Source: Gammaproteobacteria bacterium (GTDB lineage: Bacteria; Pseudomonadota; Gammaproteobacteria; HK1). From it: a stretch of DNA of 6,051 nt. The notes beneath the pieces were generated by a model. It saw only the letters and a program-made list of their open reading frames with translations, did not search any database and had not been told where the DNA came from. How positions within the stretch are numbered: position 1 is the stretch's first letter; every line of letters starts with the position of its first letter. Where the stretch lies: assembly GCA_013042035.1 (NCBI GenBank), contig JABDQX010000014.1, forward strand, positions 1 to 6,051. The letters are read 5' to 3'. Both the position numbers and the translations under genes were made by a program. Below, piece after piece: positions 1 through 6,051 of this stretch.

Positions 1-40
1 GCCGTGGTGTGTGCAGGCAACTCATATATGGGTTTTACAA

Positions 41-68
41 ATTGTGTCGATTGATAACGAAGCACAAT
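41..68 (+). promoter_or_regulatory. Inverted repeat / imperfect stem-loop in carB leader
   Basis: ATTGTG at 41-46 is the exact reverse complement of CACAAT at 63-68. Inside it TCG (47-49) can pair with CGA (58-60), leaving a two-base bulge (61-62) and an eight-base loop (50-57). As RNA this is a modest bulged hairpin. As DNA the half-site centres are 22 bp apart, about two helical turns, which would also suit a dimeric regulator. The sequence matches no operator I can name with confidence. The symmetry is direct observation; any function is inference, and a six-base repeat at this spacing could be chance. Confidence 0.3.
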
Positions 69-106
69 CCTGCTGTATCTGCTGCTATGAAAATAAAAAA
101 CTAATT

Positions 107-123
107 GCCCCGTGAAGCGGGGC
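107..123 (+). promoter_or_regulatory. GC-rich stem-loop in carB leader
   Basis: GCCCCG (107-112) pairs perfectly with CGGGGC (118-123) around the loop TGAAG. It is preceded by an A-rich run (90-100) and followed by CAGATAATTTT. On the + strand no U-tract directly follows the stem, so it is a poor intrinsic terminator in that direction. On the - strand the stem is followed, after about six bases, by a run of six T, a better but still imperfect terminator shape. It could be the end of an upstream transcription unit, an mRNA-stabilising hairpin or an attenuator element. The stem is clear but its role is not. Confidence 0.5.
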
Positions 124-126
124 CAG

Positions 127-149
127 ATAATTTTGCGCAGCAAAATTAT
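127..149 (+). promoter_or_regulatory. Ten-base-pair stem-loop next to carB ribosome binding site
   Basis: ATAATTTTGC (127-136) pairs without mismatch with GCAAAATTAT (140-149) around a three-base loop (GCA), and G126 and T150 could add a wobble pair. It starts three bases after the preceding GC-rich stem and ends only about three bases before the GGA (153-155) that is the likely Shine-Dalgarno element of carB. No T-run follows, so it is not a standard terminator. Its position suggests an effect on ribosome access or mRNA stability. A perfect ten-base stem is unlikely to be chance, but the function is inferred from position only. Confidence 0.55.
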
Positions 150-164
150 TGCGGAATAACATTA

Positions 165-3100
165 ATGCCAAAACGAACCGACATCCAATCCATTCTGGTC
201 ATCGGGGCCGGGCCCATTATTATCGGCCAGGCCTGCGAATTCGATTATTCCGGCGTACAGGCCTGCAAGGCGCTCCGGGAAGAAGGCTATCGCCTGATAC
301 TCATCAACTCCAATCCCGCCACCATCATGACCGATCCCGAGATGGCCGATGCGACCTACATTGAACCGGTCCATTGGGAAACCATCGCCCAGGTTATCGA
401 GACCGAACGTCCGGATGCGGTATTGCCGACCATGGGCGGTCAAACGGCGCTCAATTGCGCACTGGACCTTGCCAGCAGGGGGATATTGGCGCGATATAAC
501 GTGGAGATGATTGGGGCCAGCCGTGATGCCATCGATAAGGCCGAGGATCGGGAACGGTTCAAGCAGGCCATGGCCAAAATCGGCCTGGAAACGCCACGTT
601 CCGGTTTGGCCCACAACCTTACCGAGGCCCATGATATCCAGGAGACGATTGGGTTTCCCACCATCATCCGGCCCTCTTTTACCCTCGGTGGAACGGGCGG
701 TGGAATTGCCTACAACCGGGAAGAATTCGTCACCCTTTGCGAGGCGGGTCTGGATGCATCGCCTACCCATGAAATTTTGCTGGAGGAGTCGGTACTGGGC
801 TGGAAGGAATTCGAGATGGAGGTTGTCAGGGACCATAAAGACAACTGCATCATCGTTTGCTCCATCGAGAACCTGGATCCTATGGGTGTGCATACCGGTG
901 ATTCCATTACGGTTGCCCCAGCGCAGACGCTGACCGATAAGGAATATCAGATCATGCGCAATGCCTCCATTGCGGTGCTGCGCGAAATCGGGGTGGATAC
1001 CGGTGGTTCCAATGTCCAGTTCGCGGTCAATCCCGCCGACGGTCGATTGGTCGTCATCGAGATGAATCCCAGGGTCTCCCGCTCCTCCGCCCTGGCATCC
1101 AAGGCCACCGGATTTCCCATCGCCCGGGTTGCCGCCAAGCTGTCGGTGGGGTTCACGCTCGACGAACTTGCCAATGAAATTACCGGTGGCGTCACGCCCG
1201 CTTCTTTCGAGCCGAGCATCGATTATGTCGTGACCAAGATTCCGCGTTTCAACTTCGAAAAATTTCCCGAGGCGGACCCCCACCTGACGACCCAAATGAA
1301 ATCCGTTGGCGAGGTCATGGCCATTGGACGGACCTTTCAGGAGTCACTCCAAAAGGCGCTGCGCAGCCTGGAGACGGGTCTGGATGGCCTCAACGAAATG
1401 GTGTATCGGGACGATGAAGTCCTCGCGGAGCGAATTCGCCGTGAGCTGCGGGTACCGGGGCCCGACCGGATATTGTACGTGGCCGATGCCGTGCGGCACG
1501 GATTTTCCCTGGAGGAGATCTATGAACTCTCCGCAATCGACCCGTGGTTTTTGTCGCAGATCATGGAGATTGTCGCCTGGGAACAAGAGTTGTCGAGTTC
1601 ACAACTGGAGACGCTCGATCGGGATACCCTGTTTACCCTTAAAAGCAAGGGATTTTCCGACAGCAGGTTGGCGACGCTACTGGGCAAGACAGAGGCCGAG
1701 GTACGCAATCTGCGTCATGCGTTGAACGTGCGGGCGGTCTACAAACGAGTGGATTCGTGTGCCGCTGAGTTTGCCTCGGTAACCGCGTACCTGTATTCCA
1801 CTTATGAAGAAGAATGCGAGGCCAGGCCGACGGATCGACGCAAGATCGTTGTGCTCGGCGGCGGTCCCAATCGAATAGGGCAAGGGATTGAATTCGACTA
1901 TTGTTGTGTGCAGGCGGCGCTGGCCATGCGCGAGGATGGCTATGAAACCATCATGGTCAATTGCAACCCGGAAACCGTTTCCACCGATTACGATACTTCC
2001 GATCGGTTGTATTTCGAGCCATTGACGCTCGAAGACGTGCTGTCCATCATCGACATCGAACGGCCCGAGGGCGTCATTGTTCAATTCGGTGGCCAAACAC
2101 CCCTCAAGCTCGCCAGGGAGCTCGAAGCGGCGGGCACACCCATCATCGGCACGAGCCCCGACGCTATCGATCTGGCCGAGGATCGGGAACGGTTTCAGAA
2201 GCTTATCGAGGAACTGGGATTGCGCCAGCCCGCCAACCGGACCGCGCGCACCCCCGAGAGCGCCATTGAACTTGCCAGGGAAATCGGTTACCCGTTGGTG
2301 GTGCGTCCCTCGTATGTGCTGGGTGGACGTGCCATGGAGATCGTCTACAGCGAAGCGGATTTGGCGGCATACATGCGCGCTGCCGTGGCGGTATCTTTCG
2401 ACTCTCCGGTTCTATTGGACCATTTTCTGGATGACGCCACGGAGGTCGATGTGGATGCCGTGAGTGACGGCAAGGCGCTGGTCATCGGCGGGATTATGGA
2501 ACACATCGAACAGGCAGGTATTCATTCAGGGGATTCCGCCTGCTCGCTGCCGCCGTGCACCCTCGGTGAGCCGGTATTGGAAGAGATCCGGAAACAAACA
2601 CGGCAACTTGCCGATGGCCTTACCGTCGTTGGCCTTATGAACATCCAGTTCGCCATCCAACGGGATCGGGTCTATGTGCTGGAGGTCAATCCCCGTGCGT
2701 CGCGTACGGTGCCCTTCGTGTCCAAGGCAACCGGCGTATCCTTTGCCCGTGTTGCCGCGCGCTGCATGGCCGGGCGCTCCTTGCAGGATCAAGGGATAGT
2801 TCAGCAACAGGCGCCGGCTTATTATTCCGTCAAGGAAGCGGTCCTTCCGTTTATGCGGTTTCCCGGTGTCGATCCCCTGCTCGGTCCCGAGATGAAATCC
2901 ACAGGCGAAGTGATGGGTGTTGGACGCACCTTCGGCGAGGCCTTCGCCAAGGCCCAGCAGGGCGCGGGTTATCGGCTGCCGGTGGGCGGCATTGCACTGT
3001 TGAGTATTCGCGATCCCGACAAGAAGTGTGCCGTTGCCGTGGCTCGGGAGTTGGTCATACTGGGTTTCAGTCTGGTTGCCACTCGAGGTACGGCGAATGC

Positions 3101-3389
3101 GATGACCCGAGCCGGGGTTACCTGTAGAACCGTCAATAAGGTCATGGAAGGTCGCCCACATATCGTCGATATGTTAAAAAACGACCAAATAAGCCTCATC
3201 GTGAACACGACCGAAGGGAAACAGGCAATCGCCGATTCCTTTACCATTCGACGGATGGCGTTGCACCATCAGGTGGCGTACACCACGACCATGGCTGGTG
3301 CGCAGGCAATGGTGCTGGCAATCAAGGAGCAGCAAACAAAACCCGGTATTAATCGATTACAAGATTTGCATCTGGAGATAGCGCAATGA
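165..3389 (+). CDS. carB: Carbamoyl-phosphate synthase large subunit
   Basis: CarB makes carbamoyl phosphate from bicarbonate, two ATP and ammonia supplied by the CarA glutaminase, feeding pyrimidine and arginine synthesis in the cytoplasm. The 1074 residues (E. coli 1073) show the duplicated ATP-grasp layout: carboxyphosphate half about 1-403, oligomerisation region about 404-552, carbamoyl-phosphate half about 553-935, allosteric MGS-like domain about 936-1074. R129, R169, E215, Q285, E299, N301 and R303 in the first half, and R674, R714, Q828, E840, N842 and R844 in the second, match the ATP and metal ligands known from E. coli. Ornithine-site residues E782, D790 and E891 and the UMP/IMP-site residues around K953, T973, K992 and N1014 are also kept, so control by ornithine, UMP and IMP is likely. 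ATG 165 is chosen because MPKRTDI matches the family N-terminus and GGA (153-155) is suitably placed; a TTG at 105 would add 20 unrelated residues across the hairpins. The stop overlaps greA. Confidence 0.98.
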   Translation: MPKRTDIQSILVIGAGPIIIGQACEFDYSGVQACKALREEGYRLILINSNPATIMTDPEMADATYIEPVHWETIAQVIETERPDAVLPTMGGQTALNCALDLASRGILARYNVEMIGASRDAIDKAEDRERFKQAMAKIGLETPRSGLAHNLTEAHDIQETIGFPTIIRPSFTLGGTGGGIAYNREEFVTLCEAGLDASPTHEILLEESVLGWKEFEMEVVRDHKDNCIIVCSIENLDPMGVHTGDSITVAPAQTLTDKEYQIMRNASIAVLREIGVDTGGSNVQFAVNPADGRLVVIEMNPRVSRSSALASKATGFPIARVAAKLSVGFTLDELANEITGGVTPASFEPSIDYVVTKIPRFNFEKFPEADPHLTTQMKSVGEVMAIGRTFQESLQKALRSLETGLDGLNEMVYRDDEVLAERIRRELRVPGPDRILYVADAVRHGFSLEEIYELSAIDPWFLSQIMEIVAWEQELSSSQLETLDRDTLFTLKSKGFSDSRLATLLGKTEAEVRNLRHALNVRAVYKRVDSCAAEFASVTAYLYSTYEEECEARPTDRRKIVVLGGGPNRIGQGIEFDYCCVQAALAMREDGYETIMVNCNPETVSTDYDTSDRLYFEPLTLEDVLSIIDIERPEGVIVQFGGQTPLKLARELEAAGTPIIGTSPDAIDLAEDRERFQKLIEELGLRQPANRTARTPESAIELAREIGYPLVVRPSYVLGGRAMEIVYSEADLAAYMRAAVAVSFDSPVLLDHFLDDATEVDVDAVSDGKALVIGGIMEHIEQAGIHSGDSACSLPPCTLGEPVLEEIRKQTRQLADGLTVVGLMNIQFAIQRDRVYVLEVNPRASRTVPFVSKATGVSFARVAARCMAGRSLQDQGIVQQQAPAYYSVKEAVLPFMRFPGVDPLLGPEMKSTGEVMGVGRTFGEAFAKAQQGAGYRLPVGGIALLSIRDPDKKCAVAVARELVILGFSLVATRGTANAMTRAGVTCRTVNKVMEGRPHIVDMLKNDQISLIVNTTEGKQAIADSFTIRRMALHHQVAYTTTMAGAQAMVLAIKEQQTKPGINRLQDLHLEIAQ
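3374..3377 (+). promoter_or_regulatory. greA Shine-Dalgarno element inside carB end
   Basis: GGAG at 3374-3377 lies eight bases before the ATG at 3386, within the last codons of carB. It supports the ATG at 3386 over the later in-frame ATG at 3401, which has only a weak purine stretch before it. Together with the ATGA stop-start overlap it suggests translational coupling of greA to carB. Confidence 0.7.
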
Positions 3390-3868
3390 CCAGAGAACCC
3401 ATGACCATACAAGGTGAAATCAGACTCAAGGAAGAATTGCAGGACCTGAAAAGGCACCAAAGGCCCAGAATCATCCGTGAGATCGCGGAGGCTCGCGCCC
3501 ATGGCGATCTCAGTGAAAATGCTGAATATCATGCCGCCAGGGAAGAACAGAGCCTTACCGAGGCGCGAATAGCCTTGTTGGAAGAAAAACTCTCCTGCGC
3601 CCAGGTTATCGATACCACTTCCCTGTCCCTGGATGCGGGCGGGAAAATCGTCTTTGGCACGACAGTCGAGCTTATGAACCTTGCCACGGACGAAGAGGTT
3701 ACCTATCAGATCGTCGGAGAGATGGAGGCCAACATCAAAAACAAACTCGTTTCCGTGACTTCTCCCCTGGCGCGAGCCTTGATCGGTCGAGAGGAAGGCG
3801 ATGTGGTGACCGTACAGGCCCCCGGCGGCGAAGTGGAGTACGAGATCCTCGGGGTGGATTATCGGTGA
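3386..3868 (+). CDS. greA: Transcription elongation factor GreA
   Basis: GreA binds the secondary channel of RNA polymerase and stimulates cleavage of the backtracked RNA 3' end, so that stalled complexes restart. The product has 160 residues, against 158 in E. coli. The N-terminal coiled coil spans about 1-77 and carries the tip motif HGDLSENAEYHAARE at 39-53; the catalytic acidic pair D41 and E44 is present at the E. coli positions. The FKBP-like C-terminal domain (about 80-160) includes the family signatures FGTTV, SPLARALIG and PGGEVEYEI. The start at 3386 aligns with the E. coli N-terminus (MTREPMT against MQAIPMT) and has a good ribosome binding site. The first base pairs of the gene overlap the carB stop as ATGA, and the hydrolase gene follows 11 bases after its stop. 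The carB-greA order is common in gammaproteobacteria. No residue appears missing. Confidence 0.97.
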   Translation: MTREPMTIQGEIRLKEELQDLKRHQRPRIIREIAEARAHGDLSENAEYHAAREEQSLTEARIALLEEKLSCAQVIDTTSLSLDAGGKIVFGTTVELMNLATDEEVTYQIVGEMEANIKNKLVSVTSPLARALIGREEGDVVTVQAPGGEVEYEILGVDYR

Positions 3869-3879
3869 AGTAGCGAAAG

Positions 3880-4656
3880 ATGCCTTACGCCACGGTTGGT
3901 GACATCAACCTCTACTACAAAATCTACGGCACCGATGGCCCCGGATTGGTATTCGCCCACGGGGGCGGTGGCAACGCGACCAGTTGGTGGCAACAGGTTC
4001 CCGCGTTTAGCACCGATTACCGCGTGGTGGTGTTCGATCATCGTGGCTTTGCACGCTCGGCCTGTCCGGTGGAAGCGCAGAATCCGCGTTTCTTCGAGGG
4101 CGATCTGATGGCCATCATGGATGCCGCCAACATCGACAAAGCCACCGTGGTATGCCAATCCATGGGCGGCTGGACCGGTATGCGCGCGGCGGTGTATTAC
4201 CCTGATCGCATCCGCGCCGTGTTCCTGGCCAACACGCCGGGAGCCGTGAAAACCCAGGCCACCCAAGCCAATATGGAAAGCCTGCTGGCCCGGATGCAAC
4301 GCTCGGGGCCGACGCCATCGGAATCAACCAATCCAGCCATCAGCCGGATATTCGTCGACAAGGAACCCGCACTCGCCCTCCTCTACAATCAGATCGGCGC
4401 GTACAACACCAAGGCGCGGCCAAACATGGGCGATGACGCTATTTATGTAACGCTCGATGATGTCAAAGCCAGCAAAATCCCGTTTCAAATCCTGGCCAGC
4501 GAGCTTGATCCGCTATTTCCACCGGATCTATTGGAAAGCGTGGCCAGGGATATCGGGGCGCCATACGTGTGTATAGACGGTGCGGGACATTCCACCTACT
4601 TCGAAAAGCCCGAAGCCTTCAATGCGGCGCTTCGGACGTTCCTCGGTCAGTTTTAG
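3880..4656 (+). CDS. Alpha/beta-fold hydrolase, substrate unknown
   Basis: This 258-residue protein has the alpha/beta-hydrolase pattern in order: the HG oxyanion-hole motif at H27-G31 (HGGGG), the DHRGFARS segment at 53-60 (family form DxRGxGxS), the nucleophile elbow at 92-96 (C-Q-S-M-G, nucleophile S94), the likely acid D210 in SELDPLF, and the catalytic histidine H237 in GAGHSTYFEKP. Residues about 121-197 form the variable cap that would set substrate range. No signal peptide or membrane segment is seen, so it should be cytoplasmic. The family includes esterases, lactonases, C-C bond hydrolases and haloperoxidases; nothing here lets me choose between them. The elbow is unusual in having Cys92 in place of the first Gly of GxSxG. 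ATG 3880 gives the expected N-terminal strand (about residues 3-15); its ribosome binding site is weak, perhaps GGTGAAG at 3864-3870 over the greA stop. It is probably cotranscribed with greA. Confidence 0.9.
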   Translation: MPYATVGDINLYYKIYGTDGPGLVFAHGGGGNATSWWQQVPAFSTDYRVVVFDHRGFARSACPVEAQNPRFFEGDLMAIMDAANIDKATVVCQSMGGWTGMRAAVYYPDRIRAVFLANTPGAVKTQATQANMESLLARMQRSGPTPSESTNPAISRIFVDKEPALALLYNQIGAYNTKARPNMGDDAIYVTLDDVKASKIPFQILASELDPLFPPDLLESVARDIGAPYVCIDGAGHSTYFEKPEAFNAALRTFLGQF

Positions 4657-4682
4657 AGCCTGTTTGGTTCCGGTATTTTTTT

Positions 4683-6051
4683 ATGGACGTTACCCAGATT
4701 CTCGATCCCCTGAACGAAACCCAACGCGAAGCGGTCAGTGCGCCCGCCGGGCACACACTGGTGCTGGCCGGGGCGGGCAGTGGCAAGACGCGCGTATTGG
4801 TTCATCGCATTGCCTGGCTGGTGGAAACCGGCGAGGTCACCCCAAACAGCATTCTCGCGGTGACCTTCACCAATAAGGCGGCCGCGGAGATGCGCACCCG
4901 GATCGAGGCGATGCTCAACCGTTCTTTGGGTGTCATGTGGGTCGGCACCTTTCACGGGCTTGCCCACCGAATGCTGCGTTTGCACTGGAAAGACACCGAT
5001 CTCCCGGAAGGCTTTCAGATTCTGGATAGCGAAGACCAGTTGCGGATGCTCCGCCGGGTAATTCGCGCCATGAATCTCGACGATACCAAGTGGCCGCCGA
5101 AACAGGCCCAGTGGTTTATCAATGCCCAAAAGGATGAAGGCTTGCGCGCCCGTCACCTGGATGATCGCAACGATGCCTGGGTGGCCCAGATGCGCTTGAT
5201 CTATCAGGCTTACGAAGAGACCTGCCTGCGCAGCGGGCTTGTGGATTTCGCCGAACTCCTGTTGAAGGCCCACGAATTGCTGCGTGAGCGCGATGACCTG
5301 CTGACCCACTATCAGCGGCGCTTCTCTCACATGTTGATCGATGAACTCCAGGACACCAACGCTATCCAGTATGCCTGGATCCGTCTGCTCGCCGGGACTA
5401 CGGGCCAGCTTTTCATGGTGGGTGATGACGATCAGTCCATCTACGGTTGGCGGGGGGCCAAAATCGAAAATATTCACCGCTTCCCCAGCGATTTTCCCGA
5501 TGTCCGCACGCTTCGCCTGGAGCGCAATTACCGATCCACCGGCAATATCCTGGCTGCGGCCAATGCCGTTATCGCCAACAATCAAAGCCGTCTCGGCAAG
5601 AATCTATGGACCAGCGATGGCGATGGCGAGCCGGTTCACCTGTATGTGGCATTCAATGAGCAGGAAGAGGGCGGGTTCGTGGCCGATCGGATCGCCCAGT
5701 GGATCGGCGATGGGGGCCGCCGGGATTCCGTGGCCATATTGTACCGGGTCAGCGCCCAGTCCCGTGTGTTCGAAGAAAAGTTGCTGATGAACAGCATACC
5801 CTACCGGGTCCACGGCGGACTTCGGTTCTACGAGCGGGCCGAGATCAAGGATGCCCTGGCATACCTGAGACTCATGGTCAATCGGTATGATGATGCTGCC
5901 TTCGAGCGGGTCATCAATCAACCACCACGGGGAATCGGAATACGCACACTGGAATCGGTGCGCCAGAAAGCCCGTACCGAAGGTGTCTCTTTGTGGATGG
6001 CCGCACAGGCGTTGATCGACCAGGGTGAGCTCGCACCTCGCGCCAGCGGTG
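4683..6051 (+). CDS. uvrD: DNA helicase II (UvrD), 3'-truncated by window edge
   Basis: UvrD is a 3'-5' superfamily 1A helicase that removes the incised strand in nucleotide excision repair, unwinds nicked DNA in mismatch repair and strips proteins such as RecA from DNA. The visible 456 codons, of roughly 720 in the family, stay open to the window edge. They include the Q-motif region (Q14), Walker A AGAGSGKT at 29-36 with K35, motif Ia TFTNKAAAEM at 61-70, motif Ib GTFHGLAHR at 88-96, motif II D220-E221, motif III GDDDQSIYGWRG at 247-258, motif IV NYRST at 282-286 with R284, and FYERAEIKDALAYLR at 382-396. Numbering agrees with E. coli UvrD through motif IV without gaps, and the start MDVTQILDPLN matches MDVSYLLDSLN, which separates it from Rep and PcrA and fixes ATG 4683. 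Motif II reads DELQD, not the usual DEFQD. Motifs V and VI lie beyond the window. No good Shine-Dalgarno precedes the start, and no LexA box is seen in the 26-base gap. Confidence 0.96.
   Translation, partial: MDVTQILDPLNETQREAVSAPAGHTLVLAGAGSGKTRVLVHRIAWLVETGEVTPNSILAVTFTNKAAAEMRTRIEAMLNRSLGVMWVGTFHGLAHRMLRLHWKDTDLPEGFQILDSEDQLRMLRRVIRAMNLDDTKWPPKQAQWFINAQKDEGLRARHLDDRNDAWVAQMRLIYQAYEETCLRSGLVDFAELLLKAHELLRERDDLLTHYQRRFSHMLIDELQDTNAIQYAWIRLLAGTTGQLFMVGDDDQSIYGWRGAKIENIHRFPSDFPDVRTLRLERNYRSTGNILAAANAVIANNQSRLGKNLWTSDGDGEPVHLYVAFNEQEEGGFVADRIAQWIGDGGRRDSVAILYRVSAQSRVFEEKLLMNSIPYRVHGGLRFYERAEIKDALAYLRLMVNRYDDAAFERVINQPPRGIGIRTLESVRQKARTEGVSLWMAAQALIDQGELAPRASG

Larger units (their letters stand above)
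1..164 (+). other. Non-coding leader upstream of carB
   Basis: No recognisable gene lies here. The three + frames read short open stretches that end at TGA 52-54, TAA 102-104 and TGA 112-114, and none resembles the C-terminus of CarA, the small subunit often encoded just upstream of carB. The stretch is visibly more AT-rich than the genes, especially 86-106 and 125-165, and contains three inverted repeats, annotated separately. A possible extended -10 element (TGC-TATGAA, 83-91) has no good -35 partner, so no promoter is called. It may be the gap between carA, or another upstream gene, and carB. Whether the upstream gene ends just before base 1 cannot be seen. Confidence 0.7.

Noticed and set aside
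41..58. Resemblance of AATTGTG...GATAAC to the lac operator
   Set aside because: The match is partial, the symmetry differs, and no lac-type regulator or target gene is present.
34..91. Sigma70-like elements: TTTACA (34-39), TTGATA (51-56), TGC-TATGAA (83-91)
   Set aside because: No pair has a good -35 and -10 at 16-18 base spacing; TTGATA with TGTATC (74-79) matches only three of six at -10. A promoter is possible but not supportable.
28..104. Mini-ORFs that could be leader peptides (MGFTNCVD at 28-54; MKIKN at 87-104)
   Set aside because: Neither has a convincing ribosome binding site or runs of regulatory codons such as Arg, and both are short enough to be chance.
105..164. A 20-residue N-terminal extension of CarB from a TTG at 105
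   Set aside because: The added residues match nothing in CarB, the DNA there forms two hairpins, no ribosome binding site precedes 105, and the ATG at 165 gives the canonical MPKRTDI start.
162..1295. Long open frame on the - strand (377 codons) across the first half of carB
   Set aside because: It is a shadow of a GC-rich, strongly conserved gene; the translation shows no recognisable domain and the + strand is certainly coding.
3401..3868. Alternative greA start at the second ATG (3401)
   Set aside because: The ATG at 3386 aligns with the E. coli GreA N-terminus and has GGAG at suitable spacing; 3401 has only a weak purine stretch.
4653..5585. Long open frame on the - strand (310 codons) opposite uvrD
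   Set aside because: It lies opposite confirmed UvrD helicase motifs and its translation resembles no family; it is a codon-bias shadow.

Overview
This window looks like chromosomal housekeeping DNA from a gammaproteobacterium. CarB, GreA and UvrD all match the Escherichia coli proteins closely as I recall them, in places residue for residue without gaps. The order carB-greA is the usual gammaproteobacterial (for example Pseudomonas-type) arrangement. Coding DNA is moderately GC-rich. I cannot name the genus, and I see no phage, transposon, CRISPR, tRNA or rRNA.

Layout, all on the + strand: (1) bases 1-164 are a relatively AT-rich non-coding leader with three predicted stem-loops (41-68, 107-123, 127-149); no carA C-terminus is recognisable in it. 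(2) 165-3389 is carB, the large subunit of carbamoyl-phosphate synthetase, complete and apparently active. (3) 3386-3868 is greA, a transcript-cleavage factor, overlapping the carB stop by an ATGA junction. (4) 3880-4656 is an alpha/beta-fold hydrolase of unknown substrate, 11 bases after greA. (5) 4683-6051 is the first 456 codons of uvrD, DNA helicase II, cut by the window edge.

The tight spacing from carB to the hydrolase (4-base overlap, then 11 bases) and the lack of a convincing terminator suggest one transcript. uvrD follows after 26 bases and may be read through or have its own promoter. The genes do not form one pathway: CarB supplies carbamoyl phosphate for pyrimidines and arginine, GreA rescues backtracked RNA polymerase, UvrD acts in excision and mismatch repair, and the hydrolase has no evident link to them.

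I found no new system. The points most worth a second look are the three-hairpin leader before carB, the DELQD form of helicase motif II in UvrD (normally DEFQD), the Cys in place of the first Gly of the hydrolase nucleophile elbow, and the weak ribosome binding site with a T7 tract directly before uvrD.
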